A DNA stretch of 64,000 bases from Chimonanthus salicifolius (taxonomy: Eukaryota > Streptophyta > Magnoliopsida > Laurales > Calycanthaceae): NCBI GenBank assembly GCA_013350335.1, contig CM023541.1, positions 66,725,390-66,789,389 of the forward strand, given 5' to 3'. Position 1 is the stretch's first letter. The number at the start of each line of letters is the position of its first letter. The notes below the pieces were generated by a model. That model was not told the DNA's origin. It worked only from the letters and a program-made list of their open reading frames with translations, and did no database searches. Of the stretch, positions 1 to 10,389 are shown in pieces. A program made the translations under genes and the position numbers.

Positions 1-1031
1 CTTAATTACATCCTTGCCATTCCTCTTTTTATCATAGCTAATTACTTAGTTTAATCCTCCCTTCCTTTAATCATATTAGGTCCATACATGACCCATAAAA
101 ATTGGTTCATGCGGTTCGGCCATACACCATGGCCGAACCCATGATATCATGGTTCCATCCTGCTCCTTAATTTATTTACAATAATAAATCCATAATTGAA
201 CCATAGACTTGATTCATGGGGTTCGGCCAAACACCATGGCCGAATCCTATGATGTATAACTTTCCAATTATATTAATTTCCATACTTGAATCCATAAATC
301 AAGGTTCCTTCCAAAAACAATCCACCATTAGATATTTTCTAAATTAATAAGTATTTTCCATGGGGTTCGGCCATACACCATGGCCGAACCCTATGGTTCA
401 TAATCCTCTCTTTAAAAATCATTCATCCAATATAAATTCCTTAATAGTTTAAGTCCATAAAAGACCTCATGGGGTTCCGCCATACACCATGACCGAACCC
501 ATAATCTTTCATTTTAGCCGATAATTACAATTTTGCCATCATCTCCATGATCTAACTATGTGAGTAATAATTCCATAATTCTTGTCCATTTTAAATCCTT
601 TAACATCATCATAATATTCCATGATTTTCATTCCTCAAAAACCCATAAGTTAAACCACGTCTTTCCATGGTTTCCAACCCATAAAAATAACCAATGTTCC
701 TCCATGGGGTTCAGCCCTTCATCATGGCCGAACCCTATGGTTCATCAACTCCTCTTCAACCATTTAAACCCATATAACTTTCTGAACCACTTCCATGATT
801 TTCATCTTTCAAACTTCCATTAAAAATAACCAAAGTCCTCCCATGGGGTTCAGCCATACAACATGACCGAACCCTATGGTTCCTTTCTTTTAAACAAAAT
901 TATCAAATACTAACCGGTTCCGCGACTCCTTCCTTTTCCCTTCGCTCCGATTGGTTCTTCCGATCCTTTTCTTCCTTAGCCTTTTCCTTCTTCTTCTTGA
1001 TCTTTCACACAGCCAAGAACCTTCTTGTCAG
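1..1031 (-). mobile_element. 3' LTR of minus-strand element A, first visible part
   Basis: This is the interior of a long LTR read on the minus strand, cut by the window start on the left and by solo LTR B on the right. It carries six copies of the dispersed GGTTCGGCC/GGCCGAACC hairpin, then a CT-rich stretch (about 920-1010) that is the reverse complement of the GA-rich leader seen in the plus-strand LTRs. The splice-donor position at about 906-912 has decayed. The LTR resumes at 9638 and ends at 10292, where its first bases read TGTAACACCCCGG on the minus strand. The last five bases, GTCAG (1027-1031), are the target duplication of solo LTR B. Confidence 0.8.
113..873 (-). repeat. Cluster of six 27-bp LTR hairpins in LTR A
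   Basis: Copies lie at 113-139, about 219-246, 363-390, about 473-499, 707-733 and 847-873. The core is GGTTCGGCCAT, a 5-nt loop and ATGGCCGAACC. The first and third copies are nearly perfect. The others carry C-to-T or G-to-A changes (TTCAGCC twice, TTCCGC, GACCGAA). Spacing is 100-240 bp, so this is dispersed and not tandem. Confidence 0.9.
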
Positions 1032-1421
1032 TGTAATAGCCTGGAATTTTTAAATCAATGAATATGTGACTATTATTTGGTTTAATGATGGAAGTTGGGA
1101 AATTTGATGGAATAGATGGTAAATGGATCAAAATTTGGACAAAGGCCCAAGTGTGGCCCAATGGATCATGGATTGGATTAAATTCATTTAAGTGGTCAAT
1201 GATGGTCAATTGGGCCAAGGATGGTCAAATTAGGACCAATACCCATTTGGGACCCAATGGGTCAAGATAATTTAAGCTTTAAGGTAAATGGGTAGGAGGT
1301 GAATGTAATTGGGCCATGGGCCCAATGGTGATCCAATTAGTTGGAATGGATTTAATTAAATTTAATTCATCTAAGTTGGTGATGGAGTGATCAAGGTGAC
1401 ATGGCCGAATGGGACCCACCT

Positions 1422-1498
1422 CCACCTCACCAAGTGAGGTGGCGTGTGGACCAAGGATTGGTGGGGCCGGCCACCATGGTTGAATTGGTCAACCATGG
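1422..1498 (+). repeat. Two short LTR palindromes near the LTR 5' end
   Basis: CCACCTCA (1422-1429) pairs with TGAGGTGG (1435-1442) across a 5-nt loop. CCATGGTTGA (1474-1483) pairs with TCAACCATGG (1489-1498) across another 5-nt loop. Both recur at equivalent places in family 1 LTRs, for example near 4760-4830, 50385-50455 and, on the minus strand, 38430-38495 and 40345-40425. They are unrelated in sequence to the 27-bp hairpins but have the same short-loop form. Confidence 0.8.
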
Positions 1499-1775
1499 GT
1501 GGATGCATGGAGGGAATGTAAGGAAATGGAATTAAATTAAATGGGAATTAATTAACCTAATGATCTAATTAATTAATTAATTAAGCTAATCAAATGAGGG
1601 TCAAATGGTCAAAATGGGAAGACCAAACCACCCATTTCAAACACAAAAAACCGTTAGCTAATGGTGGATTTATCCCAACCACCCCCACTAAGCATGGCAG
1701 TCCGTGCTTGGTTGGTGGGAAAGTTAATGATGGAGTGTAACTTAAGTAACCAAAAGGATAAGGTGAGTCTTCATC

Positions 1776-1838
1776 ACATTCTCTCCATCCCACTCTCATT
1801 TTACTCTCTCCCTCTCTTACTCTCCCTCAAAACCGTCC
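1776..1838 (+). promoter_or_regulatory. CT-rich tract, possible core-promoter or start-site region of LTR B
   Basis: A run made almost only of C and T with short interruptions, followed by a GA-rich stretch ending at the donor-like site at 2114. The same order (CT tract, GA tract, GTAAGTA) is found in LTR C (from 5105), E (from 13353), P (from 45585), Q (from 49705) and R (51095-51160). Plant promoters often have a pyrimidine patch near the start site. No convincing TATA box was identified, so the promoter call is inference. Confidence 0.35.
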
Positions 1839-2113
1839 CTCACCTCCAAGGAAAGAAGAAGAAAACTAAGAAGAGAAGAAAAGAGAAAGGAGAAGTGCAA
1901 GCTTTGGCCCATCACTCCAAGACCAAGGCCTTGGGTTAGTTTTTCCCATCCTCTCCTCCTTTTCCTCTCCCAAACACACTCCATCTTAGCCGACCAAGCT
2001 TTGATGGCTTTTATTTGATCAAGCTCATCTTGGCCGACCAATCAAGGAGAAGAAGAGAAGAGAAGGCCAAGGAATCCGAGAGGAGAAAGAAAAGTCGGAG
2101 GAGTCATCGGATT

Positions 2114-2120
2114 GTAAGTA
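2114..2120 (+). promoter_or_regulatory. Splice-donor-like GTAAGTA in LTR B
   Basis: A perfect match to the plant 5' splice consensus, placed directly after the GA-rich leader. Equivalent sites occur in nearly every long LTR here: 5462-5468 (GTGAGTA), 13672-13678 (GTAAGTG), 45881-45887, 49978-49984 and 51424-51430, and on the minus strand 32936-32942, 37802-37808, 39698-39704 and 55640-55646. Confidence 0.55.
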
Positions 2121-2353
2121 TCTCTGAACAAGATATTAGGTTTTTTATGGTTTGAAAATGGAATCCATTTCTTTAATGGTGGCCAAATTATCATGGGCCT
2201 TGGATCTCAAATCCATCCAATGAAAGGATGAAAAATGGGCAAACCCTAATGGGTAAATTAGGTCAAAAAATGAAGGATGCATTAAGGATTTTATGTATTA
2301 AAATTTACTTAAGCATGGAGGTATGTAAGGTTGGAAGAAATTATGGGCCATAG

Positions 2354-3433
2354 GGTTCGGCCATGTAGGATGGCCGAACCCCATGGTAAGTGATTAAGTG
2401 ATTTAATAGGGTTTATAAATAATGGAAGCCATGGGGGATGATTTAGGGTTTTAAAGTTTTAATGATTAAGTGTTGGTAATTTTTAAAGGGGTTTTAAATG
2501 AGAAAAATCATGGGATATGAAAATGAATTTTAATGGCCTCAAAAATGGTAGATGGGAATGAACCATGAACCATGGGTTCGACCATGGTGTATGGCCGAAC
2601 CCTAGGGTGATGTGTTTGTAAATTTAAATGGTGTAAAAGAGGGAAAAATGATTAAGAATGTTGATGGTTTAAATGGATTTTTAAGCATAGTTTATAATGT
2701 TTTAAAGGGGTGGAAATAATGATAAACCATGGAGGAAAATTAGTGATTATGCATGGCCTCAAATGTTGCAAATAAAGGTGAGCCATGGACCATGGGTTCG
2801 GCCATGGTGTATAGCCAAACCCCATGGACAAATTTTGGTGGACTTGGGTATTTTGGAACCATGGAATGAATGGAGAATGTGGTTAAGATAATGGACTCAA
2901 TGTCGTTTAAATGCATCATGGAATCTCCTCATGGAAAGAATTATGGTGGATCTAAATGTTGTGAATGGATCCAAGAAAAATGGGGAGAAAGACATCATGG
3001 GTTCGGCCATGGTGTATGGCCGAACCCATGACCCATTTTACAAGCCAATTGATGGGCTAAGTATGGGGCTATGTATGTGTTTAAATGAATAAGGGTTAGG
3101 TTAATTAAATGGCTGACGTTAATGATGTTATGGCATGATTAAATGGGTCACTAATGGATTTGAGTTAATGATCAATTATGGACTTAATTATGCATGGATA
3201 AATGAAGTGATTAGTCATGGAAAGGAGTAGTAGCAAAACCGTAAATAATGGCCAAATTCAAGAACCCCATGGAAGATGATCATGGACTTAGGGGCTCTAA
3301 GTAATAACCTTATGTGTGATTAATAAAGCCTAGGGTGGCTGATTTTTAGACTCATGGGATTAAAAGATTTAATGGATTAAACAGGACCCACAAAACTACA
3401 TAGTGAGGTTCGGCCATGGTGTATGGCCGAACC
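2354..3433 (+). repeat. Cluster of five 27-bp hairpins in LTR B
   Basis: Copies lie at 2354-2380, 2575-2601, 2795-2821, 3000-3026 and 3407-3433. Loops vary (GTAGG, GGTGT) while the arms stay GGTTCGGCCAT and ATGGCCGAACC. Flanks extend the stem differently in each copy: TCATG/CATGA around 3000-3026 and TAGTG/CACTA around 3407-3433. Damaged arms show G-to-A or C-to-T changes only (TTCGACC at 2575, ATAGCCAAAC at 2795). Confidence 0.92.
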
Positions 3434-3579
3434 CCACTAAGGCATGAGTTAGGGACTTAATGATGGTTAAAAACACAGACTGATTATTCGTATGTAATAA
3501 GGTACGGGACATCGCAATCGGTGTGCGATCGGCGACCGGATTCGTGAACAGAAATGTAAAGGGACGCTAGTCGGTATTC

Positions 3580-3594
3580 GGTAGGATTCCTACC
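3580..3594 (+). repeat. Conserved palindrome GGTAGGATTCCTACC
   Basis: A perfect 7-1-7 inverted repeat between the hairpin cluster and the minisatellite. Exact or near-exact versions occur at the same place in other LTRs, for example near 14770, 31710, 36366, 52871 and 54105, each next to a GATCGG-rich segment. Confidence 0.8.
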
Positions 3595-3998
3595 TTTTTG
3601 TAAGCCATGGATTATGTGTGATGTATGGGTTTTTCCTTGATTTATTTTGGTAAGCATATGGTTGTCTTAAGATGGGTTTTAAAGCTATGATGTGTATATT
3701 GAGGCTTTGCTTGATCTATTTTGATAATCAAATTATATGTTTTATTGATGGGATTTTAAATGCCATGGTTTGTGCTATCATATATATTACATGGCATATG
3801 GCATCTACATCTCATGCATGACATGGGAGGGATATGGCATGGGAAGGATGAAATGAAACCGGTGTCCATGCTCCGTCGGGGTGGCCGATAAACAAACATG
3901 GGGATATTTGATGTGTTTGATTCATCAGGGAGGTTACTATGGGCTCTATGATATGTTGATAAGGTTATTCAAACAAGGATGCTGTATTTATTATTATA

Positions 3999-4213
3999 CC
4001 TTGACGATGGTTCTTCCATCAAGGGGGATGTTGTATTTATTATTATACCTTGATGATGGTTCTTCCATCAAGGGGGATGTTGTATTTATTATTATACCTA
4101 GATGATGGTTCTTCCATCAAGGGGGATGTTGTATTTATTATTATACCTTGATGATGGTTCTTCCATCAAGGGGGATGTTGTATTTATTATTATACCTTGA
4201 TGATGGTACTTCC
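3999..4213 (+). repeat. 49-bp minisatellite in LTR B
   Basis: Units start at 3999, 4048, 4097, 4146 and 4195, giving an exact 49-bp period. Each unit contains a small inverted repeat, CCTTGATGATGG, with CCATCAAGG a few bases on, then an AT-rich spacer. LTR C was inserted inside the fifth unit, which resumes at 8873. Spacers are not unique, so this is not a CRISPR array. Confidence 0.93.
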
Positions 4214-5721
4214 TATAATGACCCAGAATTTGTGAATCAATATATCTGTGGTTATTATTTATTTTAATGATGGAAATTGAGAATTTTAATGGAATAAATG
4301 TTAAGTGAATCAAAATTTGGGCAAAGGCCCAAGTATGGTCCAATGGACCATGGGTTGGATGGAATTCATTTAATTCGTCAATAATGAATAATGTAATGGC
4401 CCGGAATTGGTAAACTAAAATATGTGTGGTTATTGTTTGTTTTAATGGTGGAAATTGGAAATCTAATGGAATAGATGGTAAATGGATCAAGATATGGACA
4501 AAGGCCCAACTAGGGCCCAATGGACTATGGATTGGATTTAAGTTTACTTAAAGGGTCAAAGATGGTCAAATTGGGCCCAATACCCATTTGGGACTTAATG
4601 GGTCAAAATAATGCAAACTCTAAGGTAAATGGATAGGAGAGAACTTAATTGGGCCATGGGCCCAATGGTGATCCAATAAGGGAAGTGGATTGAATTGATT
4701 TTTAATCACCTAAGTTAGTATTAATTAGACCTAAGTGACGTGGCCAATTGGGACCCACCTCCACCTCATCAAATGAGGTGGCATGTGGACCAAGGATTCG
4801 TGGGGCCGGCCACCATGGTTGAATTGGTCAACCATGGGTGGATGCATGAACGAATTTAAACAAAAGGAATTAAGTAAATGGGAATTAAATTAACCTAATT
4901 ATCTAATTAATTAAATGTTTAAATAATCATAAAGGTGGTCAAATGGTCAAAATTGAATGACCAAACCACCTCATTTACAAAGGCCAAAACGTTGGTTTGT
5001 AGTGTTTATCCGACCACCACAAAGTATAAAGCATAAAGCAAGATAAATATCTAAGCTTGGTTGGCGGGAGACTTAATGTGGCATGTATCTTATGATTTTT
5101 TTTTTTATCTCATTTCTCTCCACTCCAACGAGCCCTTTCACTCTCTCCCTCTTTTCATATCTCTCATGGCCGTTCCACACTCCAAGAAGAGAAGAAGAAA
5201 ATTAAAAAAGGAAGAGAAGAAGAGAAGAAAGAAGAGAAGAAGTGCAAGCATGATCCACCATTCCAAGGTCAAGATCTACCATCTTCTTTCTCATGTCCAT
5301 CCTCTCCTCTCTCTCTCAAATCAAGCCCTACTATGGCCTATCCTAAGCTTGGGGGTTTTCACCATTGGTCAAGCATCTTGGCCGACCAAAGATCAAGAGA
5401 AAGGAGAAAGGAGGCTAAGGAAGCCAATGGGAGTGGCGGAAGTCGGAGGAGACGACGGATTGTGAGTATTTCTTAAACAAGAGTTTTGGATTTTTAGGAT
5501 TTAAAATTTGGGATTCATTTTTGTTAAATTTAATGGTGGGCAAATGATTTTATGCCATGGGTTTTAAATCCATCAATTTGAAGGATGGAAAGTGGATTAA
5601 CCCTAATGGGTAAATTAGGGTTAAGGAAAATAAATAGATTAAGAACAATGAAAGGACATTATGGATTTAAGTTTAATTAAGCATAGAGTATATAATGTTT
5701 GTAAAGAACCATGGACCATAG

Positions 5722-7406
5722 GGTTCGGCCATGTAGTATGGCCGAACCCCATGGTGGTTGATTGAATGATTTTAGTAAGGTTGTGAAGAATGGAAGACAT
5801 GGAAGGAAATTTGGGAATTTTAATGGAATTTTAAGGTTTAAAACCATGGAAGAATGGTTAAGGATATTGAGGCTCATAATGATTAAGTGTAGTGATGTTT
5901 TCTTTTAGGGATCTTGAATGAGGAAATTTATGAAGATGTAAAGTGGCTTATATGGTCTTAAAAGACATGAATAAATGGTTGACCATGAACCATGGGTTCG
6001 GCCATGGTGAACCCTATAGTGAGGTGTTGTAATGATTTTTGGGTGTGAAATTGTGGAAGTTAATGGATGAAGGTTAATGCTTCTAATGATCTTAAATGTC
6101 ACCAATGAATGATGAACCATGAACCCATGGTAGGTGTTTAAGTGAATTATTAGGGTTTATAAATGATGGAAGCCATGGAGGATGATTTAGGATTTTAAGA
6201 TTTTAATGGTTAAATGTAGGTAATTAAGGGTCTTTAATGGAGTTTTTAGGGTTATGTGTTTGTAAATTTAAATGGGTTTGGAAGGGTGGAAGGTATGGAA
6301 TAATGTACTAATAAATTGGAGGCTTAAAAAGGGGTCAAAGGTTTGTAAGTTTTAAGGGGTTTTTAGGGAAGGAAATCATGGAAGGTGGCTAAGTGATTTC
6401 AATGGGGTTTTGAAGAATGGGAACCATGGAAGGGGTTAAAGTTTTGAAGTTTTAAATGGGTGGAAATGAGTTTTTTTAAAAGTAAAACCATGGACCATGG
6501 GTTCGGCCATGGTGTATGGCCGAACCCCATGGGGGAGATTTGGATGAATTTGGTGTTTTGGAACCATGAAAACATAAATGGGAGTTATGGTTAAACTAAT
6601 GGACCAAAATGTATTTCGTGATGATTAAGGAAGGATGATTTAAATGTCATGATTAAAGGGGTCATTAATGGACTCAAGAATGTATCAAGTGATGATCAAA
6701 GTTGATGATTTAAATGCATGATGTAAACCTCCTCATAGGAGGGCTTATTATGGATCTAAATGTGGTGAAAAAGACTCAAGGAAAAGTGGGGATTAGGTTG
6801 AATTAAAGGGGCTAGTTTTAATAAAACCCATGACTCATTGAGAGTCCTCTTTGGGCTAAGGTTTAAGTTGTGTGCATGTGTTTAAAAATTAATGGAATTA
6901 GGTTAATTAGATGGTTGAGGTAAGTGGTCTTGTTGTATGGTTGATGGATCAATTAGGGACCCAAGATGTGGTTAAGAATGATGATTCAATTGTAAGTCAT
7001 TTTATGGACTAAGGAAGGGTGTGTGTATGTGGTTGGATGAATGGAAAAATTAGGCTAAGTTAAGGACTAAATTATTAATATGCATATCATGGTTAATGAG
7101 ACATCAATGGAACCATTTTGTGAATCAATTAATGGGTCTAAGTTATGGATCAATTATGGACCATAATGTACATGGATTAAGTAAATGAGTAACCATGGAA
7201 GGGTAGTGGCAAAACCGTAAATATTGGCCAAAATGAAGAAACCCATGGGAGGTGGTCATGGACTTAGGGACTCTAAGTAACAACCTTATGAGTGATTAAT
7301 AAAGCCTAGGGTGGCTGGTTTTTAGACCCATATGATTAAAATATTTAATGGACTAAATGGGACCTGCAAAACTTAGTGAGGTTCGGCCATGGTACATGGC
7401 CGAACC
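5722..7406 (+). repeat. Hairpin cluster in LTR C, one with a deleted arm
   Basis: Full copies lie at 5722-5748, 6500-6526 and 7380-7406. At about 5995-6014 a copy keeps only its left arm and loop: the sequence jumps from CCATGGTG straight to AACCC, as expected from loss of one arm of a hairpin. Confidence 0.9.
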
Positions 7407-7990
7407 CCACTAAGATGTGATTTATGGACTTAAATGGTTAATACATGGACTAATTGATATGTATAATAAGGTACCGGACATCGCAAGCGGTGCGTGATCG
7501 GAGACCGGGTCTGTCGGACGGAAACGGAAGAAAGAACGCTAGTCGGTATTCAGTAGGATTCTAACCTTTTTGTAAGCCATGGATTGAGTGATGGTTTCCT
7601 TGAATTATTTGGAGATTATATGGTATGTTTTAAGATTGGTTTTGAATTATGTATTATGTAGGGGTTTTTACTTGATTTATTCCGGTAAGCATATGATTGG
7701 TTTAAAATGGGTTTTAATGCTATGATGTGATTATTGAGGCTTTGCTTGATCTATTTTGGGTAATCAAGTTATATGTTTTATTGATGGGATTTTTTTTAAA
7801 TGTCATGGTTTGTTATTATATTCATTTCATGGCATATGGCATCTGCATCTCATGCATGGCATGGGAGGGATATGACAGGGGAAGGATGAAATGAAACAGG
7901 AGTCCATGCTCCGTCGGAGCGACTGATAAACAGACATGGAGATATTTTGATGTGTTTGATGTATCAGGGATGTTGTATGTAATTATGATA

Positions 7991-8221
7991 CCTTGATGAT
8001 GGTTCTTCCATCAAGGGGGATGATATGTGATTGTTTATAAATCTGGACGAGGTCTTGCCGTCCAGGGGAATGATTTGTGATTGTTTTATATCTGGACGAG
8101 GTTTTGCCGTCCAGGGGGATGATTTGTGATTGTTTTATATCTGGACGAGGTTTTGCCGTCCAGGGGGATGACTTGTGATTGTTTGTATCTTGACGAGGTT
8201 TTGCAGTCAAGGGGGATATAA
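7991..8221 (+). repeat. 49-52 bp minisatellite in LTR C
   Basis: Units start at about 7991, 8043, 8092, 8141 and 8189. The inverted repeat changes along the array: CCTTGATGATGG/CCATCAAGG in the first unit, then CTGGACGAGG/CCGTCCAGG in three units and a CTTGACGAGG/CAGTCAAGG version. Both arms change together, so the units keep the ability to pair. Confidence 0.88.
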
Positions 8222-8373
8222 CAGCATGATGGTATGGATGATGGGTGGAATTCATAACACAGACACCCATGGCATAACATTCATTTTATGGTTTTCGTTA
8301 TACTATTATCTATATGCTTTGTTATCACTAATCCATGTGTTAGCCCTACTCGGAGTCCTGTTGGGCACGTTGT

Positions 8374-8408
8374 CTAACGCCTTACTTCTACCCTAGCTGG
8401 TGACGCAG
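8374..8408 (+). promoter_or_regulatory. Acceptor-like block in LTR C
   Basis: A plant branch-point match, CTAAC (8374-8378), is followed by a pyrimidine-rich stretch, TAG ending at 8396 and CAG ending at 8408. The same arrangement recurs at 9123-9157, 15227-15262, 21305-21327, 41698-41732, 48117-48151 and 57151-57185. Confidence 0.45.
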
Positions 8409-8691
8409 GAAATGCCGGAGCAGAAGGACGGGATGGGAGCCAAGCTTAGAAGCTTGGGGAGGCGGATTGTTTACTTTATTAAAGTTTATTTTTAGGAAAT
8501 GTATATTTGAACAGTTTAGCTTGTCGGACTGTATAATTAGATTACTTCTTATATTTTGGTTTATTTTGGAAGTTGAGACGTTGTGATATTTTGGTAATAT
8601 TATGAATGTTATCTTCCCTGCTATCTCAAATTTGTAGGATAGTCTTTATTGTTAATTCCGCACTTAGTTGTAATATTCCTTGAGCTTACGT

Positions 8692-8737
8692 CTACGTGTG
8701 AGCTGTTCTTCGTGGACTTCGTTCCACGCACACGTAG
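8692..8737 (+). other. Nested LTR-terminal stem-loop, LTR C
   Basis: Outer arms CTACGTGTG (8692-8700) and CACACGTAG (8729-8737) enclose inner arms CGTGGA (8711-8716) and TCCACG (8723-8728). A second stem, AGTTAAG (8746-8752) with CTTAACT (8775-8781), follows at once. Equivalent structures occur in every LTR 3' end in the window. Confidence 0.8.
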
Positions 8738-9457
8738 GGTTGGCCAGTTAAGGACCGGGCTTTAGAAGCTCGGACTTAACTCTCGTCGTGACGTCCGCGC
8801 CCTTTGTTACTATTGAAAAAAAAAATAAAAAAAATAGACTCTGATTTAATGTGAAAAGGGGCGGGCGTTACACTTCCATCAAGGGGATATTCGTATTTGT
8901 AGTTATACCTTGAGGAGGCTTTGCCATCAAGGGGGACATTATGTATGGTTGAAAAAAGGAATTGTACCATGATGATCAGCTTGATGGGTGGGATTCATGA
9001 CATAGGACACCCATTACATGACATTGCACCAAATTGCATAGTTTTGATATGATATTATCTATATGTTTTGTTATCACTAATCCATGTATTAACCCTACTC
9101 GGAGTCCTACTGGGCGCGTTGTCTAATGCCCTACTTCTACCCTAGGTAATGACGCAGGAGATGGCGGAAACGAAGGACGAGACGGGAGCCAAGCTTAGGA
9201 GATTGGGGAAGCGAGCTACTTAGTTTATTTAAGATTTATTTTGGAAATGTAATTTGTGTAATGTAGCTTGTCGAACTGTAATAATGTAGATTTCTTACTA
9301 TGGTTTGGTCTTTACTTTGGACATTATCATTTTGAGATATAATTATGAATTAGGGGTATTTTAGTAATTTAAGCGCCGTACTTCCTTGCTATCTAAAACT
9401 GGTAGGATAGTCTCTATTATAATGTTCCGCATTAAGTTATATTCCACGAGCTTACGT

Positions 9458-9502
9458 CTACGTGTGAACCGTTCTCGTGGACTTCGTTCCACGCACATGT
9501 AG
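9458..9502 (+). other. Nested LTR-terminal stem-loop, LTR B
   Basis: Outer arms CTACGTGTG (9458-9466) and CACATGTAG (9494-9502, one G-T wobble) enclose CGTGGA (9476-9481) and TCCACG (9488-9493). The AGTTAAG/CTTAACT stem follows. Confidence 0.8.
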
Positions 9503-9637
9503 GGTTGGCCAGTTAAGGGCCGGCCTTTAGAAGCTCGGACTTAACTCGCGTCGTGACGTCCGCGCCCTTTGTTACTCTTTTTTTAAAAAAAAATTAGACT
9601 CTGATCTTAGTGAAAAGGGGCGAAGCGTTACAGTCAG

Positions 9638-10292
9638 AGCACACCAGCATCAAGACCCTTGATGATTTGTGTAATGCCATGTGCCCCTCATGTTTGCCTT
9701 TTATAAACTTGCAATCGGTCCTAATTTAGAAGGTGCCATGCGCCCCTCTTATTGCCTCTTTTATAAACTTCCACCTGATCCTAACTTAGTAGGTGCTGAG
9801 ATAGCAATTACCGTTCGCCCCTCCCTTATTTTATGGATGCCGTTTTTAACTAGGAAAGGGACTCCTTTTTAAAAAGATACTCTAATATATCTTATCTTGT
9901 ATACGTATATCTCATGGATATGCATATGTCACACACGGCCATGCAATCCTAAAATCTTTCCATCCGTATGCACAATATCTCCATACACCTCATACGTATA
10001 TCCTTCCTTGGCTTCCACTCCATGCGCATATCATGGATTAAATATCTCATATACACGGCCAAGCCACCTATTTTATTTGGTAATCCCTTTATGCGCATAT
10101 TCTTAATCCATATCCCTTATTTATAATTATGTTTCATTGCCATTTTTTTATTGAAACCAATTCCACAATCCGTTGGGTCTTAATTGGGCAATGACCCAAC
10201 ACTTTACCCATATAAGGTCCATATCTAATAATTCACAAATTAAATGGGTAATTTTCATATATGTTGATAACTTGAAAATCCGGGGTGTTACA
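9638..10292 (-). mobile_element. 3' LTR of element A, remaining part
   Basis: The LTR interrupted by B continues here and ends at 10292. On the minus strand its first bases are TGTAACACCCCGGATTTTC, the family 2 start also seen at 44816. The stretch is AT-rich with no hairpins, as expected for the LTR's first 650 bp. It joins the polypurine tract of element A at 10299-10308. Confidence 0.85.
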
Positions 10293-10298
10293 ATACAA

Positions 10299-10308
10299 CC
10301 CTTTTTTT
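10299..10308 (-). other. Polypurine tract of element A
   Basis: On the minus strand this reads AAAAAAAGGG, a few bases upstream of the LTR boundary at 10292. It is where plus-strand DNA synthesis would be primed. The preceding 3' untranslated stretch matches the one ahead of the polypurine tract in element R (62820-62873). Confidence 0.7.
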
Positions 10309-10389
10309 AAAAATTTCGTCCTGAAAATCGAGTGAAGTAGGGTTTCAAACATTTACATAAATAGCTCAGGATGAGCTTTCTCATTTCCA

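Larger units (their letters stand above)
4214..8872 (+). mobile_element. Solo LTR C (family 1), with duplicated 5' end
   Basis: The LTR starts TATAATGACCCAGAATTTG (a decayed TGTAAT start) and ends GCGTTACA. The duplication CTTCC lies at 4209-4213 and 8873-8877. A second LTR start, TGTAATGGCCCGGAATTGG, lies at 4392, so the first 178 bp are present twice in diverged form. The rest has the family layout: CT tract, GA leader, donor-like GTGAGTA (5462-5468), hairpins (5722-7406), minisatellite (7991-8221), acceptor-like block (8374-8408) and terminal stem-loops (8692-8781). The double start suggests recombination between two related insertions before the remainder was lost. Confidence 0.9.
1032..9632 (+). 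mobile_element. Solo LTR B (family 1), interrupted by solo LTR C
   Basis: The LTR starts TGTAATAGCCTGGAATTTTT and ends GCGTTACA. It is flanked by a perfect 5-bp duplication, GTCAG, at 1027-1031 and 9633-9637, so it is a genuine insertion reduced to a solo LTR by LTR-LTR recombination. Removing nested C (4214-8872) and its duplication leaves about 3.9 kb. Parts in order: two short palindromes (1422-1442, 1474-1498), a CT-rich tract (1776-1838), a GA-rich leader, a donor-like GTAAGTA (2114-2120), five dispersed hairpins (2354-3433), the palindrome GGTAGGATTCCTACC (3580-3594), a 49-bp minisatellite (3999-4213), an acceptor-like block (9123-9157) and terminal stem-loops (from 9458). It has no coding capacity; the short lysine-rich frames come from the GA-rich tract. 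Confidence 0.93.

Noticed and set aside
1661..1939. Lysine/arginine-rich small frame in LTR B, with a similar one at 5061-5465 in LTR C
   Set aside because: Both come from translating the conserved CT-rich and GA-rich leader. Frames and lengths differ between LTR copies and no conserved start or domain is present.
3999..4213. CRISPR-like regular repeats
   Set aside because: Unit and spacer are both repeated, the period is 49 bp with no unique spacers, and the context is a plant LTR.
7983..8280. Repetitive minus-strand frames (SSRY-type repeats), also at 47566-47961
   Set aside because: These are translations of the 48-49 bp minisatellites. The period is close to a multiple of three by chance and there is no protein signature.
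9681..10106. Two short plus-strand frames
   Set aside because: They lie in the AT-rich first part of minus-strand LTR A and have no start context or motif.
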